DNA of 64,000 nt from Ceratobasidium sp. AG-K (lineage: Eukaryota > Basidiomycota > Agaricomycetes > Cantharellales > Ceratobasidiaceae), in assembly GCA_037039685.1 (NCBI GenBank), contig JAWNGF010000007.1, forward strand, positions 1,612,001 to 1,676,000. Direction: 5' to 3'. A model generated the notes under the pieces. That model was not told the DNA's origin. It saw only the letters and a program-made list of their open reading frames with translations, and ran no database searches. Shown piece after piece: positions 1 to 11,988 of the stretch (position 1 is its first letter; each line of letters starts with the position of its first letter). A program made the position numbers and the translations under genes.

Positions 1-431
1 ACAGGTCAGAAAAATGTCCGATTGATTTAACACCTTATGGTCACACGTGGGCGAGTAAACCATTGTGGTGCCTAACACAAAACTGCGATTGGACCCAGAA
101 ATCACGATCAGCTGAGTGCGCTCCTGCAGCAAATCTCACGGAATGACGTATGTTAATACACCGACTAGCGCTTGAGGGCAGATGCGGCAAATTAGCCGTG
201 TGCATGTATGTTCCTAGGGCCCTATTGTTGAATCAAAAGATTTCTCACAGAATCGTCTGCTACTTCAAGCTTAATTACTAAATTTATTACAGAACTGCAG
301 GACAGGGATCATTACCGTAGGTAACATCACGTGCCACAGCAAGCCCAGAGATCCCCTTTGTTCAAGTGTCGAGTGTACTCCAGCGATATAGGCTATCGGA
401 GTCTCAGTCACCAATTTACTACTCTGAAGGG
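1..431. other. 5' flank of NLR-like gene A, no gene seen
   Basis: No coding frame with recognisable similarity and no convincing RNA gene. It presumably carries the upstream control region of the NLR-like gene that starts at 432; I see no clear TATA box. Confidence 0.4.
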
Positions 432-3400
432 ATGTCCAAGCCTAAACCCAGGAAGGGTTTTCGTGCCAAAGCTGCTCATGTGTTAGACATGGCACTGGGC
501 ACGTCCCAGCCAACAGCGTCTTCTTATCGCAAACCACCTACCCCAACGCCCTCATCTTCAACCCCCCCTTTAGTGGGGTCATCCGTTTTACCTGAGGACT
601 CAGTTAAAGCAAGTCCAACCCTGCCACCTGAAGCCCCACCTCCCGGGCCGGTAGCCTCTACTTCAACTCCTGCAACGCGACATAGCCAGGGATCAGGTTC
701 CAAGAGTGAAGCCGTTTGGGATGGACTGCATGCCACGCTCCGTGGGTTACACGAAAGTGCCGTGCTATTTCCGCCTCTTCAGTTAGCGATCGGCGGAGTG
801 ATATCGGCACTCGCAACCATCGAGGTGAGTATGCTTGCGCTTGAATCCAGAGCTCTAGGAAGAACTTAGTATGGATCATTGAATAGGAGTCGTCCAAGCA
901 CCGAAACGAGTACATGGCTTTGGCGGTGGAACTAGAGGCGATCAGCGAAGCGCTAAATCAGCATCTACAAACATCTCAGTCCATTCAGATGTCCGAGTCG
1001 ATCACAAGGATCTCCAGGTGAGCCAGGGCCATTGGCCTGTGGGAAGTATCTGAGTCGCATATAGACTAGTTCAAGAGCAGGTGGATCTCATCAGAAGTAA
1101 GCAGGGTCGTAGAAGGATGATGCGCATGTTGGACGCAGAACAAGACGGAGTGGAAATAATGGAATTATATCGCGAAATCCAGGGACTCTTCCGGCAGCTA
1201 AAGGTAATCGTGACAATAAACGGATTATGTGTGCTCCGTGCTGACAGGTATGTAGCTTGACGCCAGTCTCGGCGCGTGGAGCATTGTGAATAGGCAGCTG
1301 GTGGTAGGTCAAATGCATCAGTAATGTTGACCCGACACTCACTTCTCTGGTATAGAACACCCGGCTGGAAGGTCTCAAAGCGGTCATGCTTGCCACACAT
1401 GACTCCAGCTTGTCCATGGAGATTAATCGTCGGAATTGCACCGAAAACACTCGCATCGATGTCTTGTCTGGTCTCGACAGTTGGTACACTGACCCTGACT
1501 CGCCAAACGTCTACTGGATGAACGGTCTCGCCGGTACTGGCAAGACCACCATTGCGTGTACGTTCGCGGATACGCTCAAGAAGCGAAATCAGCTAGCTGC
1601 GAGCTTCTTCTGCACTCGTAGCTCGGCAGAGTGCCAGGACGTAACCCGGATCATCCCCACCATCGCATACCAGCTTGCCCGCTACTCCACCCCGTTCCAG
1701 TCCGCTCTATGTCAAGCACTCGAGGATAATCCAGATCTTGGAACCCGCATGATAACGCTGCAATTTGAAAGTCTACTTAAGCAGCCGTTCAAGCAAGTCG
1801 AAGCTGCGATACCAAAAGGACTCGTGGTAATTATTGATGCGTTGGACGAGTGTTCAGCCAGCAGAGGAGTAGAGACGGTGCTTGATATTTTGCTTCGAAG
1901 CGCTGTAGATCTACCACTCAAATTCTTCGTTACAAGCCGGCCTGCGCCAAACATACGGGACAGAATCGAAACCCGGCCCGACGGGTCACGCACAATTGGG
2001 GTTCTCCATGACATTGAACGATCGCTCGTGCGAGCAGATATCGTGGTATATCTAGAAGAAGAATTGCCATCCCTTGGAAAGACCAAAGTCGAGCAACTAG
2101 CGGACCAGTCTGGAGGTTTGTTTATCTATGCAGCGACGGTAGTCCGGTACATCCAAGCTGGGGAAGCAACCGGAGACTTCGATGAGCATGTGGGAGCTAT
2201 GTTTTCGGTTAGCTCAACGCCAGATACGGGTGAGAGACACACCGAGATCGATAGGTTGTACATGACCGTGTTACTCGCGGCCGAAGATAAGATGACGGAA
2301 AGGGGGACGAAGGAGCGAATGAGGCGTTTGCTTTGGACGGTTGTATGCGCTCGCGAACCAATCACTATCGAGACCTTGGCGCTGCTGGCAGATGTTGAGC
2401 TGAACAAAGCAAAGGCTATGCTACGATACCTCCACTCGGTCCTCTACCAGCCTAAACTAGGCTATGTTATATCCACTCTTCACGCGTCGTTCGCGGATTT
2501 TATGCTTGATGTATCCCGGTCTACGGCTTTCTTTTGTGATGCCAGCCAGCACAGCTGGCTCATCGCGCGACAGTGTTTCATATTGATGCGGACGCAGCTA
2601 CATTTCAACATATGCGGACTAGAGTCTTCCCATCTGACTGACGTACAAGTGCCTCGGCTGAAGGAACGTATAGACAAAGCAATTTCACCCACGCTGGGTT
2701 ACACATGCCGGTACTGGGGAGACCACCTTGGCCAGTCATGTGACACTGGCAAGCTGGATGATCTGTTGCAACTTCTGCGAGATTTTTTGTCAGAGCACCT
2801 CCTTTTTTGGATGGAAGTAATGAACCTGAAGCAGTGGATGGGAGAAGGCATGCAGGTTTTGTTGGCAACAAAACTTTGGTTGACGGTGAGCGACTGCGTT
2901 GAGCTCGAATTTCGGGATGCTCAGTAATTACATGCACATATAGTTCAACTGTCCTTCGTCGGAGCCCCTAGGGTTTGCCGAAGATGCACGGAGCTTTCTT
3001 AACTTATTTGCGGCGAATGCCATTTGCCAAAGCACTCCACACATCTACATATCAGCTCTCCCTCTGTGTCATCGATCCAGCAGCGTGTATAACCACTACT
3101 GGAAAAGAACGCGCGGACTGATTGACCCATGGGGCACCGGTATAGAGCATAGACATGAAACAGTTATAGCAAGCTGGAAAGTTGCTTCGCCTGTCAACTC
3201 GATTGCATACTCCCGTGATGGTGCACTTATTGCCATTGGATCGAAAAAAGGAATCATTACCGTGAAAGACGCATACGACGGCACAGCCGCTGGGGGCACT
3301 TTTGAGGGTCATACTCATCACGTTAACTCTATCTCGTTCTCATCTGATGGAACACGTCTGGTCTCCGGCTCGGAGGACGGTACTATCAGCATTTGGAACG

Positions 3401-5230
3401 TACAGGATGGCACACTTGTCGGTTCACCACTCGAAGGACACTCAAAAGGCGTTACGTCTGTCGTATTCTCGCCTGACGGGGCACGTGTTATCTCTGGGTC
3501 AAGAGATGGCACCGCTCGGATCTGGGATCTGCAGAACGGGGCGCTCGTCGGCACTCCCCTTCGGGGTCACAGCAGCACTATATTCTCTCTTTCAATCTCA
3601 TCGAATGGTGCATACATTGCCTCTGGCTCCAACGATTGTACCGTTCGCGTTTGGCGCTTGCAGGATGGCACTTCCGTCGGCGGCGTTCTCAGGGGACATT
3701 CCAAACCTGTATTATCTGTCGCATTCTCTCCTGACGGGTTACGTATCGTGTCCGGTTCCGATGACCGTACCCTCCGCGTCTGGGACGTGCAGAGCAGCAG
3801 CCAGGTCGGCGCCCCTTTCCGAGGGCATACTGGTTGGGTCACCTCGGTAGCATTCTCTCCTGATGGCGCAGCTATTGCATCTGGTTCCCACGATCGCACT
3901 ATCCGAGTCTGGAACGCACAAGATGGCAGGCCCATTGGCACGCCATTTGATGGACACACCAACCGAATTACATCGCTAACATACTCTCCAGACGGCACAC
4001 GCATCGTATCTGGCTCCTTTGATTACACGGTTCGTGTCTGGAAGGCCCCAGAAATAACGCTTGCCGAGAGCAGTTCAAAGGGGCATAGTGGGCAGATTTT
4101 GTCGGTGGTATTCTCGCCGGATGGCTCACGCATCGCCTCTGGTTCGACTGATGGTACCATCCGCGTTTGGGACGCGCGAGATGGATCTCTTGTCGGGGCT
4201 CCGCTCGAAGGGCACACAAGTGGCGTCGACGCTTTGGCATTTTCTCTCGACGGCAACCTTATCGTTTCTGGCTCTGCTGACTTCACCATCCGAGTTTGGA
4301 GTCTTCATAATGGCTCCCTCTTTTATCCTCCGCTCGAAGGTCACAGTGCCCGGGTTTCCACTATAGCGGTCTCTCCCGATGGCACCCGCATCGTTTCTGG
4401 CTCTTGGGACAACACTATTCGCGTCTGGGACATGTACAACGGCACACCCATCAACGCGCTCCTATACAGTCATACCAGTGGAGTTTGGTCGGTAGCGTTA
4501 TCTCCCAATGGAACACATATCGCCTTTGGTTGTGGCGATGGTACCATCCAGGTGCGAAATATGCACGACGATGCACACGCTGGCACCTCAATTAAGGGAC
4601 ACGAGGATACCGTCCTCTCGGTAGCGTTTTCGGATGACGGCACGCACATCGCTTCTGGCTCTGTTGACTCTACCGTCTGTGTCTGGAATGCGCATGATGG
4701 CAGCATAATTAGTTCCCCTTCTAAAGGCCACGATGCATGGATCACATCCGTAGCTATCTCACCCGACAGCACTCGGGTTGTTTCCAGCTCAGATGACCGC
4801 ACCATTCGATTCTGGAGCATACAGGACGGGACTCCCGTTGGAATCCCCCTCCTGGGCCATATCGGTAGTATTCAAGCAGTCGCATTCTCACCCGACGGTC
4901 GGCACGTAGTCTCTGGCTCCCGTGACTGTAGTATTCGTATCTGGAGCTTATCTGGTCTTGAGCCCCCTATCAGTATGTTTTTGAACCGCTTGTACCATTC
5001 TTGGAAGGAAGCCTAACATTGCATCCTGCGTAGATGTTGAGGCAATTGCCGATAACGGATGGGTTACAGGCCCCAATTCTCAACTCCTTTTCTGGCTTCC
5101 GCCTGATTTGTTGCGTTGCCTCCCATCCCCATCAAATGCGTGGTCAACTGGACCGAACGGGCCTATCTATGTTGATTATAACAATCTTCTACTCGGAGAT
5201 GACTGGGGTCAATGTTATCTCTCCGGATAA
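432..5230 (+). CDS. NACHT-WD40 NLR-like protein (STAND NTPase), gene A
   Basis: Seven coding exons by frame and paralogue alignment: 432-824, 887-1017, 1065-1203, 1256-1303, 1356-2885, 2944-4972, 5034-5230, giving 1488 aa. The first Met (432) matches the paralogue's Met at 46168; an in-frame GTG at 366 is ignored. Residues 1 to about 240 are a basic, Pro/Ser-rich leader followed by a helix-rich domain. The NACHT NTPase core has Walker A GLAGTGKTT near residues 294-302 and Walker B LVVIIDALDEC near 393-403. From about residue 790 there are 14 WD40 repeats with a 43-aa period (GHT..V.SVAFSPDG..IVSGS.D.TIRVW). Exon 7 adds a conserved tail (LLFWLPPDL, GPIYVDY). Known for the family: fungal STAND/NLR-like receptors in non-self recognition and programmed cell death; WD repeats sense, NACHT oligomerises. 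The helical N-terminus resembling MLKL/HeLo-type bundles is inference. No break seen. Confidence 0.9.
3184..4965 (+). repeat. WD40-encoding tandem array, about 129-nt period
   Basis: About 14 diverged copies of a 129-nt (43-codon) unit inside exon 6 of NLR-like gene A. The units differ at surface positions around each WD unit but keep GH, SPDG, SGS.D and VW positions. Confidence 0.85.
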
Positions 5231-5857
5231 GATGTGTCAAAGAACAAACATAGCTGCGCCGCCAAAATCAAGCAAGCCTGAGCTGAAATACAAATTACTG
5301 TACCACTTATTATTGATGGGTGCAAGCTCAAAAAGACACTCGCGTTGGAGGGAAAGTGGTATCCAAGATTACAGGTCTGGGGGAGAACCAGTGAGATGAC
5401 CAGTCGGATACCTCGGACGTGAGACATGAGATTGGCGTACGTCCGTGGGATGCGTATATGAGTAGAAAGAATATGATTTGTGGTCATAGTGTAAAAAAGC
5501 ATGGAACGAATAAACTAGGTAGGGTAGAGAATGGGAGTAACCTCAACCATTGAGGTCACTGCGACCGTGCATGTAGGGGTACTTGAAGGACATGCCTCTC
5601 AGCGAGCGACGCCAATTCCCAGTCCTACTTAATTACCAATGCATTATATGGGAGGTTGTTTAGCAGATTGGGTGAGCCTGTTAACTGTTATGACCGGAAT
5701 TTCTGATCCACTGTTGGCGGCATGATGCATTAAACGAGGCCCTTTCATATGCATTTATTAAAGGCCGCTTTCCCTCATACATGATCACCTCGTCTAGAAG
5801 CGGGTTTTGCGTGAGCAAACCCACGCATATACTCAGTCTGGCGTTGCTGAACACTAT
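5231..5857. other. intergenic, nothing recognised
   Basis: Downstream of NLR-like gene A. No coding frame with recognisable features; ends at the left terminal repeat of the MITE-like element. Confidence 0.4.
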
Positions 5858-6053
5858 GGGCCCTAAAACTCCGTATTTTATGGAGTTTGATCCAAGTCCT
5901 TGCAAAACACGGAGGTAATCACCGTATCCAGCGTCGAGATCAAGGCACTCCAACGACCGCTGACCAAGATACGAGGTTTACCGCCGTGTTTTGCCAACGA
6001 CACGGAGGAAACCTCCGCATAAACCTCCGTATTTTACGGAGATTTGGGGTCCA
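5858..6053. mobile_element. MITE-like element with long imperfect terminal inverted repeats
   Basis: The left end (CCTAAAACTCCGTATTTTA, from about 5861) and the reverse complement of the right end (CCCCAAATCTCCGTAAAATA, ending about 6053) align, and the similarity continues inward for about 70 nt in each arm, including TTGCAAAACACGGAGGTAA against TTGGCAAAACACGGCGGTAA. Total about 196 bp with no coding capacity, the size and form of a non-autonomous DNA transposon. Each arm also contains a short palindrome around TCCGTA..TACGGA. I could not assign a target-site duplication. Confidence 0.65.
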
Positions 6054-6463
6054 CGGTGGAATACAGTGGATAGTGCGTCATTGGCAATTCCACAACTAAC
6101 GGAAGTAGCATACACATTAACTAGATTATACAGGGCGAGTCAGCTTCCAAAACAGTGTCCTTAGAAACCTCGTTTGGTTTACTGGGTGCAACGTGGCCCA
6201 ACGATCGGCTGTGGCTCTCGAGACCAACCACATCCCATTCGACAGATACAACACAGCCGGCTTGGTCTATCAGCTCGAGTTCCATGATTCACAGCCTAAT
6301 CTAGTGGATTTGACGAGTGCTGGGACTTGCAATTTGTTCTCGCCCCGTTCGTGACTGAACTGGCAAGCGGAATCTCACCGAGCACAATTTTAGGGGCTCC
6401 ACAAACTAGATGAAAAAGGCTTATCATTGAATTGAGAGTATTCAGTAGAAAATCTACATTGAC
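6054..6463. other. intergenic, nothing recognised
   Basis: Between the MITE-like element and the 3' end of the BNR_4 gene. No supported feature. Confidence 0.4.
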
Positions 6464-8183
6464 TCAGCCGTTGAGCTTGAAATCCGCAACAACAACAGCA
6501 CTAGGTGTAGTCCCACTCGACGCGACCTGGTACAAAACCGACAGCACGCCCTCGGACTTGACCCTCGGCCTGTCCACGGTGACTTCACCAAATGCGTTGA
6601 GACCTGCTGCGACTCCGTCATAGGCAAGAGTCCAGTCGGTCCATCCGGACGATTTGCTTGCAGTAGCGATTTTAAGGAATGGAAGGACAACGTATACCTG
6701 GATCATTGAAGATCAATGCCAATCCGATACTAGAGAGTGAGATACATACGTTATCAGCCGAGTCCATCACAATCTGGGAACGTCCTGTCGAGCCAAGTGC
6801 AAACGGAATCTCGACTTTGGTCCACGTCCCATTCGAGGAGCGGTACAAATGGAACGCCCGACCATAAGAGGCGCGATTCGCCGCATAGGATGAGACACAT
6901 TGCGTGAATCGACCGGGAACATAAGAGATGACCACGTGTGGCTGGTTAGCAGAGTCCACTGTCTGAGACTCTTGCTATTGATGTCAAGGCAATCAGTGCC
7001 AACGTTCAAATTAGTACCAGTTAACTCACGTTTATCAACCCATGGTTCACGTCCAGGGAGTCAACTATAATCCCAGTCGTAGAGACCGATACGGTGCTGG
7101 AACCGGTCGTCGCGACTTTTGTCCCGCCATTGTTGTACCATGTACGGCCTCGATCGTCGCTTTATTGGTGATTATTACTAATGCTTTCCTAAACAAGACA
7201 ATTTGCACACCTATACAGCCAAATTGTGTCGTGGTTCGCCAGACCGCCACTAGCGCACAAAACACCGCCATTGTTCTCACGCCACGTACCCCTGTCAACG
7301 CGTCAGTCAATCTGATCAAAGTCGGATGAATCGGCTTACGAAGTATGAAGACGACCAGTTGAAGAATATGTAACACCATTGATGTACAAATTGCGTGCTG
7401 TAGAGGCTATTGCACGAGTCTATCAATGCATGTTCACCTAAGAGCACATATGAACTCACTTGCGCCATTAGGGCCGGTGTATGTCCCGGTGGCCGATGTA
7501 AATCCTCCCAAGTTACTCCACGCTGTTCCGCTATACTCCGCAACCTGAACGACACCATTCCCAGATACTGCCGATCGGTAGAAGAGTTGCAACTTGTTGT
7601 CGGGCGTAACCAAAAATTGAGGATACGTAAACTGGCTAGTGACGCTAAGCCCGTCCAACGTATTCTGGACCGACCCGAATTGGGAAACAGTCCACGAAAA
7701 GCTAGCAGGCAATGCAGCAAGGTTCGCGACCGATTTGACGTAGAAAATCTTGGTCGAATGGGTCTATGAATCAAAGTGTCAGTGACGAGAGAATTTGAAA
7801 CCGAGGTCGGTACGCACATCCATCGCAATATGGATCCTTCCATCACTAGGCGAAATTCCGATTGAGACCACGTTATGCGAATCGTTTACCGAGAGCTGGT
7901 GAGGTAGCTGGAGAGTAGACCATGAACCGGACGGGAGCTGGCGTCGGGCCAGGGTCGCATAGCGGGTCGAGGTGTACCAACCAGCATATTGGTATCCATT
8001 ATAGGTGACGACTCCGGATTGTTGGAATGACTGCACGTTCACCAGGCCATCGTACGAGACGAAATAGATTCCCTGTGGATCGAGTTGGGTGGAGGATTGC
8101 CGCGTTACGGTCGGAGCAGCGGTCACGAGAAAAGATAGCACCAAAGCCAGCCAGGCGTAGACGCCAAGTCTTGAGGACAGCAT
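6464..8183 (-). CDS. secreted BNR_4 (Asp-box) repeat protein
   Basis: Seven exons reconstructed on the minus strand: 8183-7818, 7763-7460, 7397-7340, 7291-7211, 7159-7030, 6974-6750, 6697-6464, giving 465 aa with frame kept at every junction. The N-terminus is a signal peptide (LALVLSFLVTAAP) followed by a short TVTRQSS stretch, so the protein is probably secreted. The body looks like the BNR_4 family (six-bladed sialidase-like propeller): VSIGISPSDGRIHIAMD, FLVTPDNKLQLFYRS and PHVVISYVPG. A canonical Asp-box S-D-D-R-G-R-T-W sits at residues 270-277 and is only visible after splicing exons 4 and 5. Substrate unknown; related proteins are thought to bind or degrade carbohydrate. It is convergent with NLR-like gene A. 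Family assignment is from recognition of these motifs, not a search. Confidence 0.8.
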
Positions 8184-8224
8184 CTTGGGCGTGCAGATAA
8201 GGAATGCAATTCACACATGCCAGC

Positions 8225-8232
8225 TTTTTATA
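8225..8232 (-). promoter_or_regulatory. TATA box of BNR_4 gene
   Basis: TATAAAAA on the minus strand, about 40 nt upstream of the start codon at 8183. Confidence 0.55.
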
Positions 8233-8829
8233 GCCGCCAGCGCGCCGACCATCGGTCCGCGTTATCTATATGGAGCCGCCTTCCCTTCGACCCGCCGGGT
8301 TGTAGAGACCTCATGACCTCAAGGCGGAATAGAACGAGGATTGGTTTCTCCAAAAGGTGAACGTCCCGAAGCGGCATCTTCGAGAAGTTATTTTCCTCGG
8401 TTCATACAATACATTCTAGTATTAGCACTAGCCGGGTGTTCGTCGGTCGACTTGTGTGAATGCAGTTGTGGTCCGGCGGAGAGAGAAATGCGGTTGAGGT
8501 CAGGGGAAGGGTGCAAGCAAAGGCAATCAATTACGAAACGCGTATTTCTTTCATTTGTGACATCAGCCAGGCGCTTCGACGATCACCGGCGTGACAAACA
8601 CGCGCGAGGTTGTTTATCAGCACGAGAGAATTGCGCATTCGTCGCGTCATTTGTTAGCCTCACGATTAGATTATGAATATGAACGAGTCGGGCTATATTT
8701 GCCCAGACCGAGGTCAACCGATGCCTGAAATGTGGGGATAACCAGTTCTTTGAAGCCGCGGAGGACGAGGCGAAGCGAAGCATGAATCAGCAACCGAGAT
8801 TCAAGCTGATGTGATCATTGTGCCCCGGG
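8233..8829. other. divergent intergenic region
   Basis: Lies between the divergently transcribed BNR_4 gene and thioredoxin gene. A plus-strand open frame at 8341-8676 has no recognisable features and is not called. Confidence 0.4.
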
Positions 8830-8836
8830 TATAAAT
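8830..8836 (+). promoter_or_regulatory. TATA box of thioredoxin gene
   Basis: TATAAAT about 60 nt upstream of the thioredoxin ATG at 8897, at a spacing usual for fungal genes. Confidence 0.55.
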
Positions 8837-8896
8837 CTGATTGCGCCACCTCGGAACATCCATACACCTCCCTTGACTACTACCACTACTATTACC

Positions 8897-9479
8897 ATGG
8901 CCGAAACCTCCGTCAGCGAGATCAAAAGCCACGATGAGTTTAAGGAGATCGTGCGTCCTAGTCAGCAGCTCGATCTTCGCCAGACGCTAAACCATCCCAA
9001 TAGATCAACGGCGTGAAGCCCGCCGTGATTGACTTCTATGCCGATTGGTGTGGCCCCTGCAAATTCATTTCCCCCAAGTTCGCCGAACTTGCCGCGTTGA
9101 AAGGAAACCAAGGTATAGGCTTCTACAAGGTTGATGTTGACGCACAAACGGTTCGTAATGCTTGTCTCCTTTCGCTGTCACTATAGCCTAACCGCCATCG
9201 TTCTATACAGGAAATCGCGCAGGAAGTTGGCATCAGGGCGGTACGTCTCACTTCTATGGTATTATCGTTCGACGAATGCTCATTCCGTTACAGATGCCGA
9301 CCTTTGTCCTCTACAAGCCCGACGAGCCAAACGAAGTCCAGGCAAAGGGGTCGCAAACGGTTCTTGGGGCCAAGCTACCAGAGATTCAGGTCAGCTTTAC
9401 AGCTCTCGTTTTTACTGTTGCTAAACCATTTAATTTATAGGCTTTGATCACACACGCGGGTGGCGTCACTAGCGATTAA
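8897..9479 (+). CDS. thioredoxin
   Basis: Five exons: 8897-8950, 9004-9150, 9211-9240, 9294-9389, 9441-9479, giving 121 aa. The active site WCGPC is in exon 2 (ADWCGPCKF) and the cis-proline loop MPTF starts exon 4. Length and layout match cytosolic thioredoxins, which reduce protein disulfides using electrons from thioredoxin reductase; no targeting sequence is visible. Exon 3 is only 30 nt. One intron uses a GTTCGT donor, a form also seen in the DUF6533 gene. The start follows a TATA box and a CACC-ATGG context. None of the exons is longer than 150 nt, so the gene is easily missed by simple ORF scanning. Confidence 0.95.
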
Positions 9480-10313
9480 CCATAATGTACACAATTTAAT
9501 CCGTAACTGAACATATATTGGATCAAAACGATGCCATAGTCCTCAGTCAAGCACGCATGAGGGTAGCAATGTCAAATCTCTCGATATGCGGGAGCTCTGT
9601 TGTGGTGCGGGAATAGAGACGTGCGACGCAATCGGGTCACCAATAAGAAGTAGGAAATTGTATCTACGCCGGTCCCCTTATCAGATCCGAAACGGGCCAG
9701 AAAGAGGCCTTGGAGGCCAGATACAGAATGTCACGCAAGATGTTTATCGGTCTGTGTTGGCGCACTTTAGCTAGCTCACTCCGGTCGTCCGATCAGTTTT
9801 ATGCGGGATCGATAAATTCATCAGTACTTTCGCGGGCGGGTGAGTCTATGGATTGGAACTTGCCCGAGCCGGATAGGATAGGCATCATCGCGTGTCAATT
9901 CGGTCCATCCTATCAAACTATCATGCTGCTATGCTCGCCTATGCTTGGTGGAGCATATAGTGATCCTACACGACGACCAGCACAAGGTATCCTGTAAAGC
10001 TAGCCTTTTCACATCATAGTGATATAAACAATAGTTCTATTATCTCCAACTGAGCGAGTATTTCGCCATTATACCCCTTACGATTACATGAACATCCCTG
10101 CATATCCAGTACCCGCAAGAAACAAGCAAGGGCGAAATATAGCTGCAATACCGCACGATAGTTCATTGTTCGTAACGCCCGACGAGTTCCTGGTATCCCG
10201 CTTCCATCCATGGACGGTTGAAATCGAAGTGGCCTCGGTTATGAGATACTTTCAACTTGAAGCCACGGTCGTTCATCCCAAGGTGCTCGAGTGCCGCATT
10301 ATTGCCGGTAGGG
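9480..10313. other. intergenic, nothing recognised
   Basis: Between thioredoxin and the first F-box-like gene. Short open frames here lack recognisable features. Confidence 0.4.
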
Positions 10314-11988
10314 TTACTGCCTAGATATATGGGCGGCCCCAACCAATTGACTAATACGAGCAACCAACTGTCGAAACTGTTCTGTACGTTCGATTACCGT
10401 TTTATTCGTAATCCTGGAGGGTATTTCGCCAGATGGTAACCAAGTGACCTCCTTCAAGCTCGGCCACAGGACCGTTAAAAAACTGTTATAAGGTGTCAAT
10501 ATATGCAATGTTACGGGCATGATGTTCCTCACCTAGCAACCTCTACGTCCATAACCTCCCCAAAAATGCCCCATGTGCCAGTTGTATTATCAAGTACTTT
10601 TAATCGTGAATTCGATGAGATCCGGCTTGGTGGTAGTGCGTCAAACCGGAGTATGAGAGCCAAACGCTCTAGTTGTGGGATTGCTGTGCACCAATGAATG
10701 GTATCCCAAGACGTGATCTGATCGGGGATCCTCAACTCCCTGAGCTTGGGCCAAGCGGAGGACATGGATCGTAGAAATGGATCGTCCAAGTCCAAAAAGT
10801 ACTCACCATCGAGCAAAACGTACTCGAGGGGCAGAGGCGCCATAAATTTCAACAGGGAGGTTTGGTCGATTCGACACACGGAATCGCCATATTGAGGCGA
10901 CCGCATGTTATATGTAAACCTCCTGAGGGATGGGGTATGTCGCAGCACGTGTGGCATACTTTGAGCGAGCCATTCGAGCTCTTGCAACACCTGGTCGGCG
11001 CCTATTGACGGGAAAGCCCGTTGAACGGAAAGCGAAGTCAGGCGACGGGCCAACGGTTTGAGCAACATCAATGCGAGCGTTGTGGTCAGGTCCATTACTA
11101 GTAGACTCAAATCTACGAGAGCAGGGAACGAGCCTTCGGGCACTTCATAATGCTCAACATCTCTCGGGCGCAGGCGGTGGGATCCGTACAAGACTAGTCG
11201 CTCAAGTAGTCCAAGCGCTCCTAGCATGGCCAACCCCGAGTCGTCAATGAAAGTTATACTACTGGTTATATCATGGAGATTAATCAGAGATTCAATGGAA
11301 CGTCACGCGCGTGATGTCCACAAAATTTGAGGTGGCCCGGCTATTTGCATCGAAGTGAGCCTGTCGATCTCGTCTGGATAAATCACGAGTTTTCTCAGGC
11401 TATGTGACAGAGTCGCGAATTTGTCCAATAGCAATATGGTTGCCGAGTACGATATACGGGAGGAAGTAGGTGAATCCCGCACAATACTGATTCCGACCAT
11501 TGATGATGACAAGAACAGTTCCATATACCTGCACGAATCCACGTCATGTTGCAAGGCCGAGGTAGGCATAACTATTGACCTAAGGGATGGTAGAAGTGGT
11601 CCAGGCTGTGCTCTCGACAAGGCCGCGTCACAGAGTTGAGTTCGGAAGTAGTCGGAGCCGTAACCACGTATGGTTATGTGTTTTACAAAGGGTGCATAAA
11701 TGTCGAAACGGCTCCAATCCCATATTGAAACTAGCTGAAGCAGAGATGTTAGTATCAGTACGCGGCTCATAAAATTGGGGTTGCCTGTTCTGTGCTTTCT
11801 TCAACTTTCAATAATGAAATGAGATTAGCCTCGCTCGTTAAATGTTTCCACAGGTGGCGAGTCGCCGCGGAAAACAGTGTCCGGCAGGTCACCAGCAAGG
11901 ACAGCAATTCAGGCGTTTGAGAAGTTTTGCACACCAAATCAAGAAATTCTGGGAGGATCAAAATGGGTATTTGACCAGTTTGCATCAT
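10314..11988 (-). pseudogene. F-box/LRR-like protein, tandem copy 1, premature stop
   Basis: Paralogue of the next gene (12607-14279) with the same exon plan. Exon 1 from 11988 has the F-box-like start LPEFLDLVCKTSQTPELLSLLVTCRTLF. The second exon encodes WDWSRFDIYAPFVKHITI and LRR-like segments such as LPSLRSIVMP. The last exon (from about 10467) reads FLTVLWPSLKEVTWLP, joined through a GCTAG/GTGAGG donor that the paralogue also has. An in-frame TGA at 11303-11305 interrupts the frame exactly where the paralogue reads TSRPKESIASLVHLRDITSS (here TSRA-stop-RSIESLINLHDITSS). A 45-nt intron that would remove it would also delete conserved residues, so a disabled gene is the likelier reading. The donor of the first intron is also weak. 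F-box proteins are substrate adaptors of SCF ubiquitin ligases; this family is strongly expanded in some basidiomycetes. Confidence 0.65.

Noticed and set aside
366..431. Upstream extension of NLR-like gene A from position 366
   Set aside because: That start is GTG; the ATG at 432 aligns with the paralogue's start codon.
3567..4004. Open frames antisense to the WD40 repeats, each repeating VPSGEN/EPDTIR-like units (also near 41752-42102)
   Set aside because: They are the complement of the WD40 repeat codons; the repeats come from the sense-strand periodicity, not from a second protein.
3184..4965. Regular repeat array that might be taken for a CRISPR-like or satellite array
   Set aside because: The 129-nt period is exactly 43 codons, stays in frame and encodes WD40 repeats.
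8341..8676. 111-codon plus-strand open frame between BNR_4 and thioredoxin
   Set aside because: No family, no ATG at its start (GTG/TTG-type), lies in a divergent promoter region.
11255..11300. 45-nt intron that would remove the stop in F-box-like copy 1
   Set aside because: It would delete residues conserved with copy 2 (SIxSLxxLxDITSS), so a true premature stop is more likely, though not proven.
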